Positions 8,663-17,599 of a stretch of 64,000 nucleotides of DNA are shown here, in pieces. The stretch spans positions 186,001-250,000 of the forward strand of contig NZ_JACVMU010000001.1 in the NCBI RefSeq assembly GCF_014529985.1, written 5' to 3'. Every line of letters starts with the position of its first letter. Within the stretch, counting starts at the first letter, position 1. Below the pieces are notes generated by a model. The model had not been told where the DNA came from, did not search any database, and worked only from the letters and a program-made list of their open reading frames with translations. The stretch is from Leucobacter sp. cx-42 (GTDB taxonomy: Bacteria; Actinomycetota; Actinomycetes; Actinomycetales; Microbacteriaceae). The position numbers and the translations under genes were made by a program.

Positions 8663-9784
8663 ACCCTGGAACTCGATGCTTTCAACGTCGCCGCCGATTG
8701 CTTCGAAGCGCTTCGTCCAGTCTGCGATCGATTCTGCACGCTCCTCAGCGGTGGGAAGCGTACGACGACCAAGAATCACGTCGCGCACGAACCACGCCTG
8801 CGCGTCGAACATATTGAACGTAAACCACTGGTCCTGTGCTCCGACGTAGAACAGGTTCGGGTTCTTGTCCCAGACGACACCGCGGTAGAGTCCTGCCGGG
8901 TACACCGTGTTCGGACCCGAGAGCGCGAGCTCGGTGGGGAGATACGGGTACTTGTGCACGTAGCCAGTGCAGAAGATCACGACATCGAAGCGCTTCGTCG
9001 ATCCATCAGCAAAGTGGGCGATCGATCCGTCAAATCGCTGCACGAGCGGACGCTCTTCAAAGCCCTTGGGCCATTCGTAGCCCATCGCCTGGGTACGGTA
9101 GCTTGCGGTGACGGACTTGGCGCCCATTTTGAAGCACTGCGTACCGATGTCCTCGGCGGAATAGCTCGAGCCGATAACGAGCACGTCGAGGCCATCGAAG
9201 CCCTCTGCGCCGCGGAAGTCATGCGCGTGGCTCAAGATGCCGGGGAACGTCTCGACGCCGGCAATCTCCGGCATGTTCGGGAACGAGAAGTGTCCGCTCG
9301 CAACAATCACGTGGTCAAACGTCTCTGCCCGGGTGTCTCCCGTTGGCAGGTGCTCGGAGTGCACTGTGAACAGCTGAGTGTCGTCATCCCACGAAACGTG
9401 GCGCACGATCGTTTCGAATCGCACGTGGTCACGCAGGTTGGTCTTCGAGAGACGACCTGCGATGTAATCCCACAGCACGGTGCGGGGCGGGTACGACGAG
9501 ATCGGGCGACCGAAGTGCTCGTCGAAGGTGTAGTCGGAGAACTCGAGGCCCTCCTTCGGGCCGTTCGACCACAGGTTGCGGTACATGCTGGAGTGCACCG
9601 GCTCACCGAACTCGTCAACGCCGGTGCGCCAGGTGTAGTTCCACTGACCGCCCCAGTCAGACTGCTTTTCGAAGCACACGAACTCGGGGATAACTTCGCC
9701 CTGCTTTTCCGCTGCTTCGAACGCGCGCATCTGAGCCATACCGCTCGGACCTGCGCCAATAATCGCTACTTTCTTCCTTTGCAT
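8408..9784 (-). CDS. tmm: Flavin monooxygenase, trimethylamine monooxygenase type
   Basis: 458 residues with strong resemblance, recalled from known Tmm proteins, through the whole length: GAGPSG FAD loop, FEKQSDWGGQWNYTWRTG, MYRNLWSNGPKEGLEF, SYPPRTVLWDYI, the NADPH site VLVIGSSYSAEDIG, FCTGY, QDQWFTFNMFDAQAW and HKAKNIMGYRDLTYRSVITG. Tmm oxidises trimethylamine to trimethylamine N-oxide; relatives also take indole or dimethyl sulfide. The gene has its own upstream region with a perfect palindrome and is separated from the Rieske operon by a terminator. It probably works on a methylated amine linked to the neighbouring catabolic genes, which is inference. Confidence 0.85.
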   Translation of the reverse strand: MQRKKVAIIGAGPSGMAQMRAFEAAEKQGEVIPEFVCFEKQSDWGGQWNYTWRTGVDEFGEPVHSSMYRNLWSNGPKEGLEFSDYTFDEHFGRPISSYPPRTVLWDYIAGRLSKTNLRDHVRFETIVRHVSWDDDTQLFTVHSEHLPTGDTRAETFDHVIVASGHFSFPNMPEIAGVETFPGILSHAHDFRGAEGFDGLDVLVIGSSYSAEDIGTQCFKMGAKSVTASYRTQAMGYEWPKGFEERPLVQRFDGSIAHFADGSTKRFDVVIFCTGYVHKYPYLPTELALSGPNTVYPAGLYRGVVWDKNPNLFYVGAQDQWFTFNMFDAQAWFVRDVILGRRTLPTAEERAESIADWTKRFEAIGGDVESIEFQGSYVRDLIDASDYPDFNVEDAAEIFISWKGHKAKNIMGYRDLTYRSVITGTHAAKHHTAWMDELDDSVERYLATDVEPAREARSA

Positions 9785-10088
9785 TTATCTACCTCACTCA
9801 CATTCATTCGTAGCTGCCACCAGTGCAGCGCGAGCTGCCGCCCGGCTCAAAACAACAGCGAGAAGTTCGAGGGAGGTTCGAAACGGGAAGCGCTCAGCGT
9901 CAGGGAGACTCGCGGAGTCTCAACCGATCACACACTGGCAACCTCTCCACCGTATCAGTTGATACGGTTTTGGCAATCTGGGCGCTGATCAGCCACTTTT
10001 TGTGAGTATCGCCATTGACGCAATACACAATTCATGAAAGACTTACGCCGCTCGTAGAAAAACACCTGTCGTTTTGGCGTACACAACA
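9785..10088. promoter_or_regulatory. tmm upstream region with operator-like palindrome
   Basis: About 300 noncoding bases before tmm. CCGTATCA (9950-9957), a 2-base gap and TGATACGG (9960-9967) form a perfect 8-base-arm palindrome about 165 bases upstream of the tmm start, of the size bound by TetR/GntR-type dimers. No gene was found in the rest of the stretch. Confidence 0.5.
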
Positions 10089-10127
10089 GCGCCGTGACAC
10101 CCCTATATATAAGGAACGTCACGGCGC
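10089..10127 (-). terminator. Terminator after the Rieske/reductase operon
   Basis: GCGCCGTGAC (10089-10098) pairs perfectly with GTCACGGCGC (10118-10127) over a 19-base AT-rich loop, 55 bases beyond the reductase stop. The U-tract is weak. Confidence 0.65.
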
Positions 10128-10181
10128 CATTACCGAAGTCACCGCGTCACGTCAGTGAGCGCACGCGCGCGGCCACACGCG

Positions 10182-11168
10182 CTACCGAGCCAGCACCAGC
10201 TTCGGTGAGCACGCGCGTGAGACGCAGATCATCATGACGTCGCCCGCATCGCGTTCGTCGTCTGTGAGCAGCGAGTCGTTGTGCTCAATGTCACCTGAGA
10301 TCACGCGCGTCTCGCACGTGCCGCAGATGCCCATCTCGCACGAGGAAGGAACGTCGACGCCAGCGTCGCGAATGGCCTCGAGAATTGACACGTCAGGTTC
10401 GACGGTCACTGTCACGCCGCTCTCGGTGAGCTCTACCTCAAACGAGCCGGCCCCGTCTGCGACGACGATCTCGGGCGGCGTGAACCGCTCGATCACGAGG
10501 TCGCTCCCCCGAGCCTGCTTGGTCATTTCCGCGCCGAGCGCATCCATGAGCGGGCCGGGACCGCAGCAGTACACGCCGTGTCCGACCGAGTTCTTCACGA
10601 GGGTCGGCAGATCGGCATGCCCCGCGGTGTCCTGTGGCACGTAGTCCACGCGACCCCAGGTCGTCGCCGCGAGCGCGTCGATCTCTTCGGTGAACGCGAA
10701 GTTCGCCGCCGAGCGCGCGCCGTAGACAAGACGCCAGGGTTTGCCGGCCGCGGCAACCTCCTTGATCATCGCGAGGATCGGCGTAATACCGATACCGCCA
10801 GCGATGAACAGGTACGCCGGAGCGTCCTGCAGTCGGAAGTCGTTGCGGGGAACACCAATCTCGAGCACAGCGCCCTCGGTGAGTTCGCGATGGACCTCGA
10901 CGGATCCGCCACGGCCATCAACGATCTCAAGCACTGCGATCCGATAGCTTTCGCGGTCGGTGAGGTCACCGCAGAGCGAGTATTGGCGGATCGTTCCGCT
11001 CGGCAGATGCACGTCAACGTGCGCGCCGGGCTTCCACCCCGAGAGCGGCACACCGTCGACAGGCACGAACTGGAACGAGCGGATGCCCATGGCCTCGTCG
11101 CGCACCCGCTCCACGCGGACGCGGTGGGTCGGGGCGACGTGGGTGCTACTCAGCAGCGTTGCTGCCAT
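10182..11168 (-). CDS. Oxygenase reductase, VanB type (FMN, NAD, 2Fe-2S)
   Basis: Electron-transfer partner of the adjacent Rieske oxygenase. About 328 residues: FMN-binding barrel (IRQYSLCG), NAD domain (LFIAGGIGITPILAMI and YCCGPGPLMDA) and C-terminal plant-type ferredoxin with CEMGICGTCETRV plus a later Cys, the order seen in vanillate demethylase and carnitine monooxygenase reductases. ATG at 11168 is chosen because AGGAG lies 8 bases upstream; a longer frame to 11210 has no site. It overlaps the oxygenase gene by 23 bases, and both proteins begin MAATLL, perhaps from local duplication of the start region. Confidence 0.88.
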   Translation of the reverse strand: MAATLLSSTHVAPTHRVRVERVRDEAMGIRSFQFVPVDGVPLSGWKPGAHVDVHLPSGTIRQYSLCGDLTDRESYRIAVLEIVDGRGGSVEVHRELTEGAVLEIGVPRNDFRLQDAPAYLFIAGGIGITPILAMIKEVAAAGKPWRLVYGARSAANFAFTEEIDALAATTWGRVDYVPQDTAGHADLPTLVKNSVGHGVYCCGPGPLMDALGAEMTKQARGSDLVIERFTPPEIVVADGAGSFEVELTESGVTVTVEPDVSILEAIRDAGVDVPSSCEMGICGTCETRVISGDIEHNDSLLTDDERDAGDVMMICVSRACSPKLVLAR

Positions 11169-12201
11169 AGAACTTCTCCTCAGTGCGGCGCGCGAGATCC
11201 AGGAATGCACGGCGGTAGTTCAGCGTGAAGATGTCGGCGGGAGCAGAGAACTCCTCAACCTCGGCATCCCAGGGAACCTCGCGGGGCTGGAGGTTCTCAA
11301 CGATGGGGATGTCTTCGAGGTAGACGACCTCTTCAATGTGGAGGTTGTGCTCGAGCGTCGCGCCAGAGTAATCGACGGCGTTCGCAACACCCCAGAAGAT
11401 CTTCACGTGCTCGAACGAGATCGGGCAGGGGAAGCCCGCGACAACGCGACGGCCAAACTGCTCGTAGTCGTAGGTGATCGACGAGAGGCCGGGTGCGACG
11501 CAGTGGTACTTCATGGTCGCGTCACCATCGTCAGCCCACTCGCCGGTACCAGCGTTGAGCTCGCGGGTCATCCAGACGTGGCTGCCGTCGCGGGTGACCT
11601 TGAGCGGCTCGACGACCTCGGGGGTCGGCCCCATCGACACCTTGTGCACGAACGGGAAGTGCGCGACGTCACGGAAGTTCTCGACGGTCACCGCAACGCC
11701 AACGGGTGAATCGAGCGGGTCTGCCTGGAGCCAGACGAACTCTTCTGCTTCCCACTCGGGGAGCTGGTAGAGCGGCTCGATGGGGTCCTCGAGCGCGGTC
11801 CAGACGAGGCCGTAGCGCTCCTCGACGGGGAAGGTCTTCAGGCGAGCCTTGGGCGGAATCTTGCCCTGATCCTCGATCGAGGGAACGCGCACGCAGAGGC
11901 CGTCACCACTCGAGAACTGCCACCCGTGGTACGGACAACCGATCGACGACTCGTGTACCTCACCAATCGAGAGGTCAGCGCCACGGTGCGGGCAGCGGCG
12001 CGACGCGACAGCCGCGTTGCCGTTGCCGTCGCGGTAGACGACGAGCTGCACGCCGAGCAGCACCGCCGCCTCCGGCTTGCCGCCAGCGACGAGGTCTGCC
12101 GAACGAGCGACGGGGAACCAGCTGTGGCGCATGGCCTGCTCGACGAGGTCCCGGTTCGTTTTCTTTTCGTGTGTCTCAGCTGTGAGAAGCGTTGCCGCCA
12201 T
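11146..12201 (-). CDS. Rieske non-heme iron oxygenase, VanA/NdmA-like
   Basis: 351 residues. The Rieske 2Fe-2S ligands are C70-P-H72 and C89-P-Y-H92 (CPHRGADLS and CPYHGW). The mononuclear iron motif is ENFRDVAHFPFVH (H181, H186, with the distal Asp not assigned). The layout matches the single-component-oxygenase branch of O- and N-demethylases (VanA, methylxanthine demethylases). The substrate cannot be read from sequence; with the permease and SDR it suggests oxidative demethylation or hydroxylation of an imported small molecule. AGGAG precedes the ATG. Lies between the SDR gene and its reductase. Confidence 0.88.
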   Translation of the reverse strand: MAATLLTAETHEKKTNRDLVEQAMRHSWFPVARSADLVAGGKPEAAVLLGVQLVVYRDGNGNAAVASRRCPHRGADLSIGEVHESSIGCPYHGWQFSSGDGLCVRVPSIEDQGKIPPKARLKTFPVEERYGLVWTALEDPIEPLYQLPEWEAEEFVWLQADPLDSPVGVAVTVENFRDVAHFPFVHKVSMGPTPEVVEPLKVTRDGSHVWMTRELNAGTGEWADDGDATMKYHCVAPGLSSITYDYEQFGRRVVAGFPCPISFEHVKIFWGVANAVDYSGATLEHNLHIEEVVYLEDIPIVENLQPREVPWDAEVEEFSAPADIFTLNYRRAFLDLARRTEEKFYGSNAAE

Positions 12202-12252
12202 GAGATTTCTCCTAGGTATTTCGGTGTCGTGAGAAGCGAAGGGTGAGCGAGG

Positions 12253-13032
12253 TCAGATGCCGACGCGAAGCGCGCCGCCGTTGACCGACAGGGTCTGGCC
12301 CGTGAGGAATCCGGCACTGTCCGAGGCGAGGAATGCGACCGTCTCAGCGATCTCCTCAGGCTTGCCGAGTCGGCCGAGCGGGACAGAGGCGACCTCAACG
12401 TCGTAGTACTCGTCGGGAATCATGCGCGTGTGAATCGATCCTGGTGCGACTGCATTCACAAGAATTCCGTCAGGCAGCAGGGCAGCCGCAAGCGACTTCA
12501 TGAGTCCGAGCTGCGCTGACTTCGAAATCATGTAGCCGAACGAGTGCCCGTCGGGCACCTGCCCCCAGGTCGACGAGATGATGATGACTCGGGCATGCTC
12601 ACTCGCGCGCAGCAGATCGACGAGGCCGCGCGTGATCGCGTATGGCGCCTTCACGTTCACCCGGAAATAGCGGTCCAACTCATCGGGCTCGGTCACGTCG
12701 AGCTCACGCCAGTCATGCATGATGCCCGCGTTGTGCACGAGGATGTCGAGGGCGGCGGATCCACCAGCGAACGAAGCAAGCGCAGCGCGCAAGGTGTCTG
12801 CCGCGTCTGGGGCAGTGACATCGAGCACGACGCCGGCGACATCGCCACCGCGAGCGGTCAGGTCGGCAGCGGTGTCGTGCACCTCTGCGTCTAGGTCTGC
12901 GATGAGCACGCGTGCGCCACGGGCTGCAAGCGCCTCGGCGTGCGCCGCGCCCATGCCGCGAGCGCCGCCGGTCACGACGGCCGTGCGGCCAGTGAGATCG
13001 CTGAGATCGCTGAGTGATGCGAGTGGGGTCAT
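12253..13032 (-). CDS. Short-chain dehydrogenase/reductase
   Basis: 259 residues, classical SDR. Cofactor motif TGGARGMGAAHAEALAARG, NAG segment LVHNAGIM, active-site YxxxK as FGYMISKSAQ with the preceding Ser in IIISSTW, and the C-terminal GFLTGQTLSVNGG. The start ATG at 13032 overlaps the permease stop (ATGA) with GAGGGAG upstream; the open frame extends further to 13368 but that part is antisense to the permease. Probably oxidises the alcohol or aldehyde made downstream of the oxygenase. Confidence 0.9.
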   Translation of the reverse strand: MTPLASLSDLSDLTGRTAVVTGGARGMGAAHAEALAARGARVLIADLDAEVHDTAADLTARGGDVAGVVLDVTAPDAADTLRAALASFAGGSAALDILVHNAGIMHDWRELDVTEPDELDRYFRVNVKAPYAITRGLVDLLRASEHARVIIISSTWGQVPDGHSFGYMISKSAQLGLMKSLAAALLPDGILVNAVAPGSIHTRMIPDEYYDVEVASVPLGRLGKPEEIAETVAFLASDSAGFLTGQTLSVNGGALRVGI

Positions 13033-14609
13033 CGGGTTTCTCCCTCGGTGATGAGTTCGGGCTGGTGTGCAGCAGGGATTGGGGCATCGCGATCCGCGAT
13101 CACGGCGTCCTCGCCGCGGTCCGCCAGCTCGCGCGCGGGGGCTTCGACTTCGGCGAGCTCCTCGGCCGTGCGCGGGTTGCGCCAGACGAACGGCTGCTTG
13201 TCCTGCACCACGCGACGGATCGCGTAGAGCACGAGCGAGATCAGGAGTACGCCAATCGCGATGAAGATCTCGCGCGGTCCGCCGTAGCCGGTGATGTTGG
13301 CGTTTGCCATGCCGACCACCCATACAGTGACGTCGACAACCACGAGCACGGCAGCAATGTAGATCCATCCCATACCGAGCGTGATCGGCCGTGGCGCATT
13401 GGGTCTGTCGATCCGCAACAGAATGAAGCCAGACAGCGCCAGGATGTGGCAGAGGATGTAGCCCATGATTCCCGCGGTGATGACGGCGAGCGCCTCGCCG
13501 ATGAAGAGAATCAAGAAGATGTTCAGCACGAGGTCGAACGTCATCGCGCGCGCGGGCATGCCGAAGCGGTTGAGTTCGCCGAGTTGGCGGATCGTGAGGC
13601 CAGACTCCGCGCTGCCCTGCAGCACACGTCCACCGTCTGCGGTGGTCATCATCATGAGCAGCATGAGGCCAGCGATCAGGCAGAGCGTCACAATGACGCC
13701 ACTCCCCGGGAGCAGCTTGTCGAACAGGCCGCTGTAGAACGTCACGGGATTGTTGATGACGTCCTGGCGGTCTGCGAGGCCGCCGACTCCGAGCGGGACC
13801 AGGATGTAGACGAAGATCACGAAGATGCCCGCGATACGGAGTGCGCGACGGGTGTCAGATACCGGGCGCTTGAACTCGGGGGTGAACGACGAGACCGCTT
13901 CGACGCCATAGACCGACCATGCGAGGACAAACATCCAGGCGATCCAGGTCTGGCCGCCGCCGAAGCCGCTGTCGGTCAGCGCCCATTCGAGGTTACTCAC
14001 CGACCACTGGTCGCTGAAGAATGATGCGGCAGCGAACACGATGATGGGGATGAGTACGATTGCGCCCGTGATGTACATGAGCCACATGGCGATGCGCATA
14101 CCAAGAATGTTGAGCACCCAACCAAGTACGAGCACGATGAGTCCGACCATGTGCGGGAAGCCAACCTCTGCGAGTCCGGTCGAGATTGTCCAGGTCTGGT
14201 CGGGGAACCACTGTGCTTGCACGAGTGAGCCGATTTGGATTCCGTAGATGGCGAGCGAACTCGACCACGCGAACCAGTAGCCGAATGCTGCGATCGGGCC
14301 GGGGATGGTCGAGCGGCCTCGCCACGCTTCATTCGCATACGCGGCGATGCCACCGACGATGCGCGGAAACATACCTGCCAGCTCTGAGTAGATGAAGTTC
14401 TGCAGGCAGGCGATGATGGCGACGGTCGCAAGGAGTGCGAGGGTGACCCAGCCGCCAACCGCGCCGATTGCATATCCCATACCGATAAACAGCGCTGCGG
14501 GGATCGACAGGCTGATGGTGAAGCCATCCCACCAGCGCAGGGTCTGCGCGTATTCTTCGCCAGCGGGGGCTTCGGCTGTCGCCGTGCCTCCGGTTGTCTG
14601 TTCGTTCAC
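13029..14609 (-). CDS. APC-family amino acid/amine permease
   Basis: 526 residues with about twelve membrane helices; the N-terminal helix-1 signature is WWDGFTISLSIPAALFIGMG, followed by VGGWVTLALLATVAIIACLQ and the acidic loop YSELAGMFPRIVGGIAAYAN, as in APC transporters. GTG start at 14609 with AGAGAGGACAAC upstream. First gene of the minus-strand catabolic operon, divergent from an Lrp regulator with an inverted-repeat operator between, so probably substrate-inducible uptake of an amino-acid-like compound. Confidence 0.88.
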   Translation of the reverse strand: MNEQTTGGTATAEAPAGEEYAQTLRWWDGFTISLSIPAALFIGMGYAIGAVGGWVTLALLATVAIIACLQNFIYSELAGMFPRIVGGIAAYANEAWRGRSTIPGPIAAFGYWFAWSSSLAIYGIQIGSLVQAQWFPDQTWTISTGLAEVGFPHMVGLIVLVLGWVLNILGMRIAMWLMYITGAIVLIPIIVFAAASFFSDQWSVSNLEWALTDSGFGGGQTWIAWMFVLAWSVYGVEAVSSFTPEFKRPVSDTRRALRIAGIFVIFVYILVPLGVGGLADRQDVINNPVTFYSGLFDKLLPGSGVIVTLCLIAGLMLLMMMTTADGGRVLQGSAESGLTIRQLGELNRFGMPARAMTFDLVLNIFLILFIGEALAVITAGIMGYILCHILALSGFILLRIDRPNAPRPITLGMGWIYIAAVLVVVDVTVWVVGMANANITGYGGPREIFIAIGVLLISLVLYAIRRVVQDKQPFVWRNPRTAEELAEVEAPARELADRGEDAVIADRDAPIPAAHQPELITEGETR

Positions 14610-14712
14610 GTCGTTGTCCTCTCTGACACTGACTGGGCCGCGCCGCGGCCTTCACAAACTGCCGTTCACCTCTGAACAACAGCTCGCATGCACGACCGTG
14701 TGCGGAATCCCC

Positions 14713-14769
14713 TGCGCAACTTGCGCATTTCTTCGTAATTTGGATATGGAATCACGAAATGCGCAACTT
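14713..14769. promoter_or_regulatory. Inverted-repeat operator between permease and Lrp gene
   Basis: TTGCGCATTTC (14721-14731) and GAAATGCGCAA (14756-14766) are perfect 11-base arms; the repeat continues inward imperfectly (TTCGTAATT against AATCACGAA). TGCGCAACTT also occurs as direct copies at 14713 and 14760. The site lies in the divergent spacer and is a strong candidate for the adjacent Lrp/AsnC protein. Confidence 0.65.
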
Positions 14770-14835
14770 CACGATCAGTATTATTGCGTATATCTTGAAC
14801 TCCGCGTGACACTGGCGGCTCGCTACACTGGCTAC

Positions 14836-15291
14836 ATGGCTGCCCAATCACTCGACGCTCTCGACCGCAACATCATTCGAGAGCTCAAAGAGGACGGCCG
14901 ACGGTCGATCCGCAAGATCGCCCGCAACCTCGATACGCCTGAGGCAACGATCCGCACCCGCATGCGACGACTGACTGATCAGGGCACACTTCGGATCGTG
15001 GCCTTTGCCGATCCGCACGACACCGACAACACGCAGCTCGCCCTCGTGAGTTTGAAGGTCGCACCCGGCAGCCACGACGAGATTGTGCAAGCACTCGTCG
15101 CGCTTCCGAAAGTGAGTTACGTCTCGAGTGTGCTCGGCGAGTCGGACATCATCTTCGAGGTACTCTGCAGCGACAACGAAGAACTCTGGGAGATCATCAA
15201 CACCCAGATCGCGCCCCTGCCTGGCGTCACCGCAATGTCGACCGCACCGATCGTGCGCGTGCACAAGCTCGGCTACGGGAACCGCGGCTAG
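14836..15291 (+). CDS. Lrp/AsnC-family transcriptional regulator
   Basis: 151 residues. N-terminal winged helix (LDALDRNIIRELKEDGRR, then IARNLDTPEATIRTRMRRL) and C-terminal RAM effector-binding domain (LPKVSYVSSVLGESDIIFEV). The full AsnC-type layout implies octamers that sense an amino acid or amine. Divergent from the permease operon and followed in the same direction by the deacetylase and C45 genes; TGCGCATTT motifs lie before both, so it is probably the local regulator. Confidence 0.9.
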   Translation: MAAQSLDALDRNIIRELKEDGRRSIRKIARNLDTPEATIRTRMRRLTDQGTLRIVAFADPHDTDNTQLALVSLKVAPGSHDEIVQALVALPKVSYVSSVLGESDIIFEVLCSDNEELWEIINTQIAPLPGVTAMSTAPIVRVHKLGYGNRG

Positions 15292-15318
15292 CACCACCGA
15301 CACGCACGCGCCTGCGAT

Positions 15319-15340
15319 GCGTGCGCATTTTTACGTCATT
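15319..15340. promoter_or_regulatory. Half-site like the Lrp operator, before the deacetylase gene
   Basis: TGCGCATTT at 15322-15330 followed by TTACGTCA repeats the half-site TTGCGCATTTC seen at 14721 and lies about 100 bases before the deacetylase start. It suggests that the same regulator acts on both arms of the cluster. Confidence 0.4.
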
Positions 15341-15425
15341 CGACCCATGTCACTGGCACCAATTCTCCGGAAAGCTGGAGGGCGCGCAGGTCTCTTTCCC
15401 CTGCGCAGGTGCAAAGGAGATCCCC

Positions 15426-16301
15426 ATGACGTGCTGGCCTGGCGGCGCCCCCTACGCGGCGACCGTAAGCTTCGATTTTGACGCTGAAGAACTCATGATC
15501 GGAGAGAATCCGGCCAATGCCAATGCGCCAGGCGTGCTTTCGCAGGCGAACTACGGCCCTACCGTTGGCGTCCCGCTCATTCTCGGGCTCCTGCGCAAGC
15601 ACGGCATCACCGCAACGTTCTACATCCCTGGCAAAGACGCGCTACGCCACCCGGACGCCGTCCGCGCAATCATCGCCGACGGCCACGAGGTCGCACACCA
15701 CGGGCATTCGCACGCCAACCCCACCACGCTCACACCGGAGGAAGAGCGCGCTGAACTGCACGATGGCCTTGCGGCACTGCGGAGCTTCGGCGCCGATGTC
15801 ACCGGCTACCGCTCCCCCTCGTGGGAATTCACGCCGCACTCGCTCGATTTCCTCGCCGAGGCTGGCCTCGAGTACAGCTCCAACCTGCTGAATCACATCT
15901 TGCCGTACCAGCACGAGACGCACGATCTCGTCGAGGTGCCGGTCTCATGGATCCTCGACGACGCACCCCACTTCTGGTTCGCAAACGACACCTGGGAGAA
16001 GACAATCCGCGCCCCGCGCGAGGTGCTCGACGTCTGGCTGCCCGAGATCGATGGCATCGCTGCGCTCGGCGGCCACGCGATGGTGACGTTCCACCCATTC
16101 CTCTCGGGACGCCCCTCACGCCTCGCGTTCCTTGACCGCGTCCTGTCGCACCTTGCCGCGACCGGGGCGTGGATCGCCCCCACCCGCGACATCGTCACGT
16201 ACACTCGCGAGCACGGCCCGCTCGCACTCAACACTGAGGGCTTCACCGATCGCATCGCCGCGATCAACCTCGCACCCACCGCCAAGGAGGCACGCGCATG
16301 A
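15426..16301 (+). CDS. Polysaccharide-deacetylase-family hydrolase
   Basis: 291 residues, NodB-type barrel: SFDFDAEE with the catalytic/metal Asp residues, metal motif HEVAHHGHSHAN, YRSPSWEFT, and the late His in MVTFHPFLSGRPSRL. The arrangement resembles the branch with HpPgdA and PuuE-type amidohydrolases, which can act on small amides rather than on glycans. ATG at 15426 is set by AAAGGAG 6 bases upstream; in-frame codons before it lack a site. No signal peptide is visible, so it is cytoplasmic. Overlaps the C45 gene by ATGA. Confidence 0.85.
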   Translation: MTCWPGGAPYAATVSFDFDAEELMIGENPANANAPGVLSQANYGPTVGVPLILGLLRKHGITATFYIPGKDALRHPDAVRAIIADGHEVAHHGHSHANPTTLTPEEERAELHDGLAALRSFGADVTGYRSPSWEFTPHSLDFLAEAGLEYSSNLLNHILPYQHETHDLVEVPVSWILDDAPHFWFANDTWEKTIRAPREVLDVWLPEIDGIAALGGHAMVTFHPFLSGRPSRLAFLDRVLSHLAATGAWIAPTRDIVTYTREHGPLALNTEGFTDRIAAINLAPTAKEARA

Positions 16302-17434
16302 CCGAGACCCGTTACCCTCGCTACCGCGTTTCCGGCGACGCAGCGACGCGTTCGCGCCAGTACGGTGAGCTCGCCAGCCTCGAGATCGCCCGCACTCGTG
16401 ACGGCTACGAACGCGCGTTCGCGGCAAAGGGCGTCGCTTGGCGCGACGCAGTCACCTTTGCGCTCGGGTTCGTGCCGGCAATCGAGCGCTACTTCCCCGA
16501 GCTCCTCGCCGAGCTGCACGGCATCGCTGAGGGTGCCGGTCTGCCGTTTGAAGACGTACTCGCGATGAACTGCCGCACGGAGATTCTCTGGCGCGCGGCG
16601 ACCGCGAAGGCCGGCTCGCTCGCCTCCTGGGCGCGTGGCGAATGCTCGAGCTTTGCGCTCGCCCCCGATCGCACCACTGACGGCAATGCGCTCGTTGGTC
16701 AGAACTGGGATTGGCTCGAAGTACTCGCAGACGGCGTTATCGTGCTCGAGGTCGAGCGCAGCGATGCACCCAACTATGTCACCGTCGTCGAAGCTGGCCT
16801 GCTCGCCAAGACCTCTCTCAACGCTGCAGGCATGGCTATCGGAATCAACACGATCGTGTGCTCGCTCGACGGTGGCGCAGAAGGCGTGCCCTTCCACGTG
16901 CTCGTGCGCGCGGTTGCCGATGCCGAGCATGTCTCAGACGTCGTCGAGGTGCTGTCGACCGTGCCGCGCGCTTCGTCGGGTAACTACATCGTCGGCAGCG
17001 CTGATGGCGCAGTCCTCTGCGTCGAGACCGCACCTGGCGACGCTCGCACCGTGCATCCGCTCATCGCGTCGAACGGCGCTGTGATCCACACCAACCACTT
17101 CGTACGCACTCCGACCGGCGGCCACGACCTCGCGGCCTCGAGCATGTCCGACAGCTTCGTGCGATACGGCCGCCTCGAGCGCACCGTGGTTGCCGCGCCG
17201 TCACCGCTTTCCGTGTCGGAGCTCCGATCCGCGCTCTCAGACCACACGGATTACCCGAGTTCAATCTGCTGTCATCCCGACGAGCGCGCGGATCACGCAG
17301 CGCAGTGGGCGACCCTCGTGTCGGCGATCATGGAGCCAGCAACCCGCACCCTGCACCTCGCGGAGGGCACGCCGTGCTCTGCACCGTGGGCCGCAATCGA
17401 TTACTCGGATTTCCTTGGCGCTACCGACGCCTGA
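16298..17434 (+). CDS. C45-family autoproteolytic acyltransferase/hydrolase
   Basis: 378 residues of the isopenicillin-N acyltransferase-like Ntn-hydrolase fold. The likely nucleophile exposed by self-cleavage is C116 in RGECSSFAL, followed by the family segment GNALVGQNWDWL; NCRTEI at about 91 and SNGAVIHTNHF further on are also typical. Characterised relatives hydrolyse or transfer amide-bound acyl groups (penicillin acyl transfer, beta-alanyl amines). Coupled to the deacetylase by an ATGA overlap and followed by a strong terminator, so the two probably remove an acyl or amide group from the same substrate. Confidence 0.85.
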   Translation: MTETRYPRYRVSGDAATRSRQYGELASLEIARTRDGYERAFAAKGVAWRDAVTFALGFVPAIERYFPELLAELHGIAEGAGLPFEDVLAMNCRTEILWRAATAKAGSLASWARGECSSFALAPDRTTDGNALVGQNWDWLEVLADGVIVLEVERSDAPNYVTVVEAGLLAKTSLNAAGMAIGINTIVCSLDGGAEGVPFHVLVRAVADAEHVSDVVEVLSTVPRASSGNYIVGSADGAVLCVETAPGDARTVHPLIASNGAVIHTNHFVRTPTGGHDLAASSMSDSFVRYGRLERTVVAAPSPLSVSELRSALSDHTDYPSSICCHPDERADHAAQWATLVSAIMEPATRTLHLAEGTPCSAPWAAIDYSDFLGATDA

Positions 17435-17439
17435 TTTTC

Positions 17440-17484
17440 CGCGGGAGTCTGCGCCAATACCCGGGACAGACTCCCGCGTTTTCT
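17440..17484 (+). terminator. Intrinsic terminator after the C45 gene
   Basis: CGCGGGAGTCTG (17440-17451) pairs perfectly with CAGACTCCCGCG (17467-17478) and is followed by TTTTCT. Confidence 0.85.
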
Positions 17485-17599
17485 GCAGTGCCCCCTGAAT
17501 CTCGATTCAGAAATAGCTCGATCTTGCGGCTACAGTTAGGGCACCCGCGATCTGGCGGGACCGATTGTTGGCGAAGACTCAGAGCTGAGGTGTTGGGAA

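Noticed and set aside
12253-13368. 371-residue SDR with a long N-terminal extension
   Set aside because: The first 112 codons are antisense to the permease; the strong ribosome site and ATGA overlap place the start at 13032.
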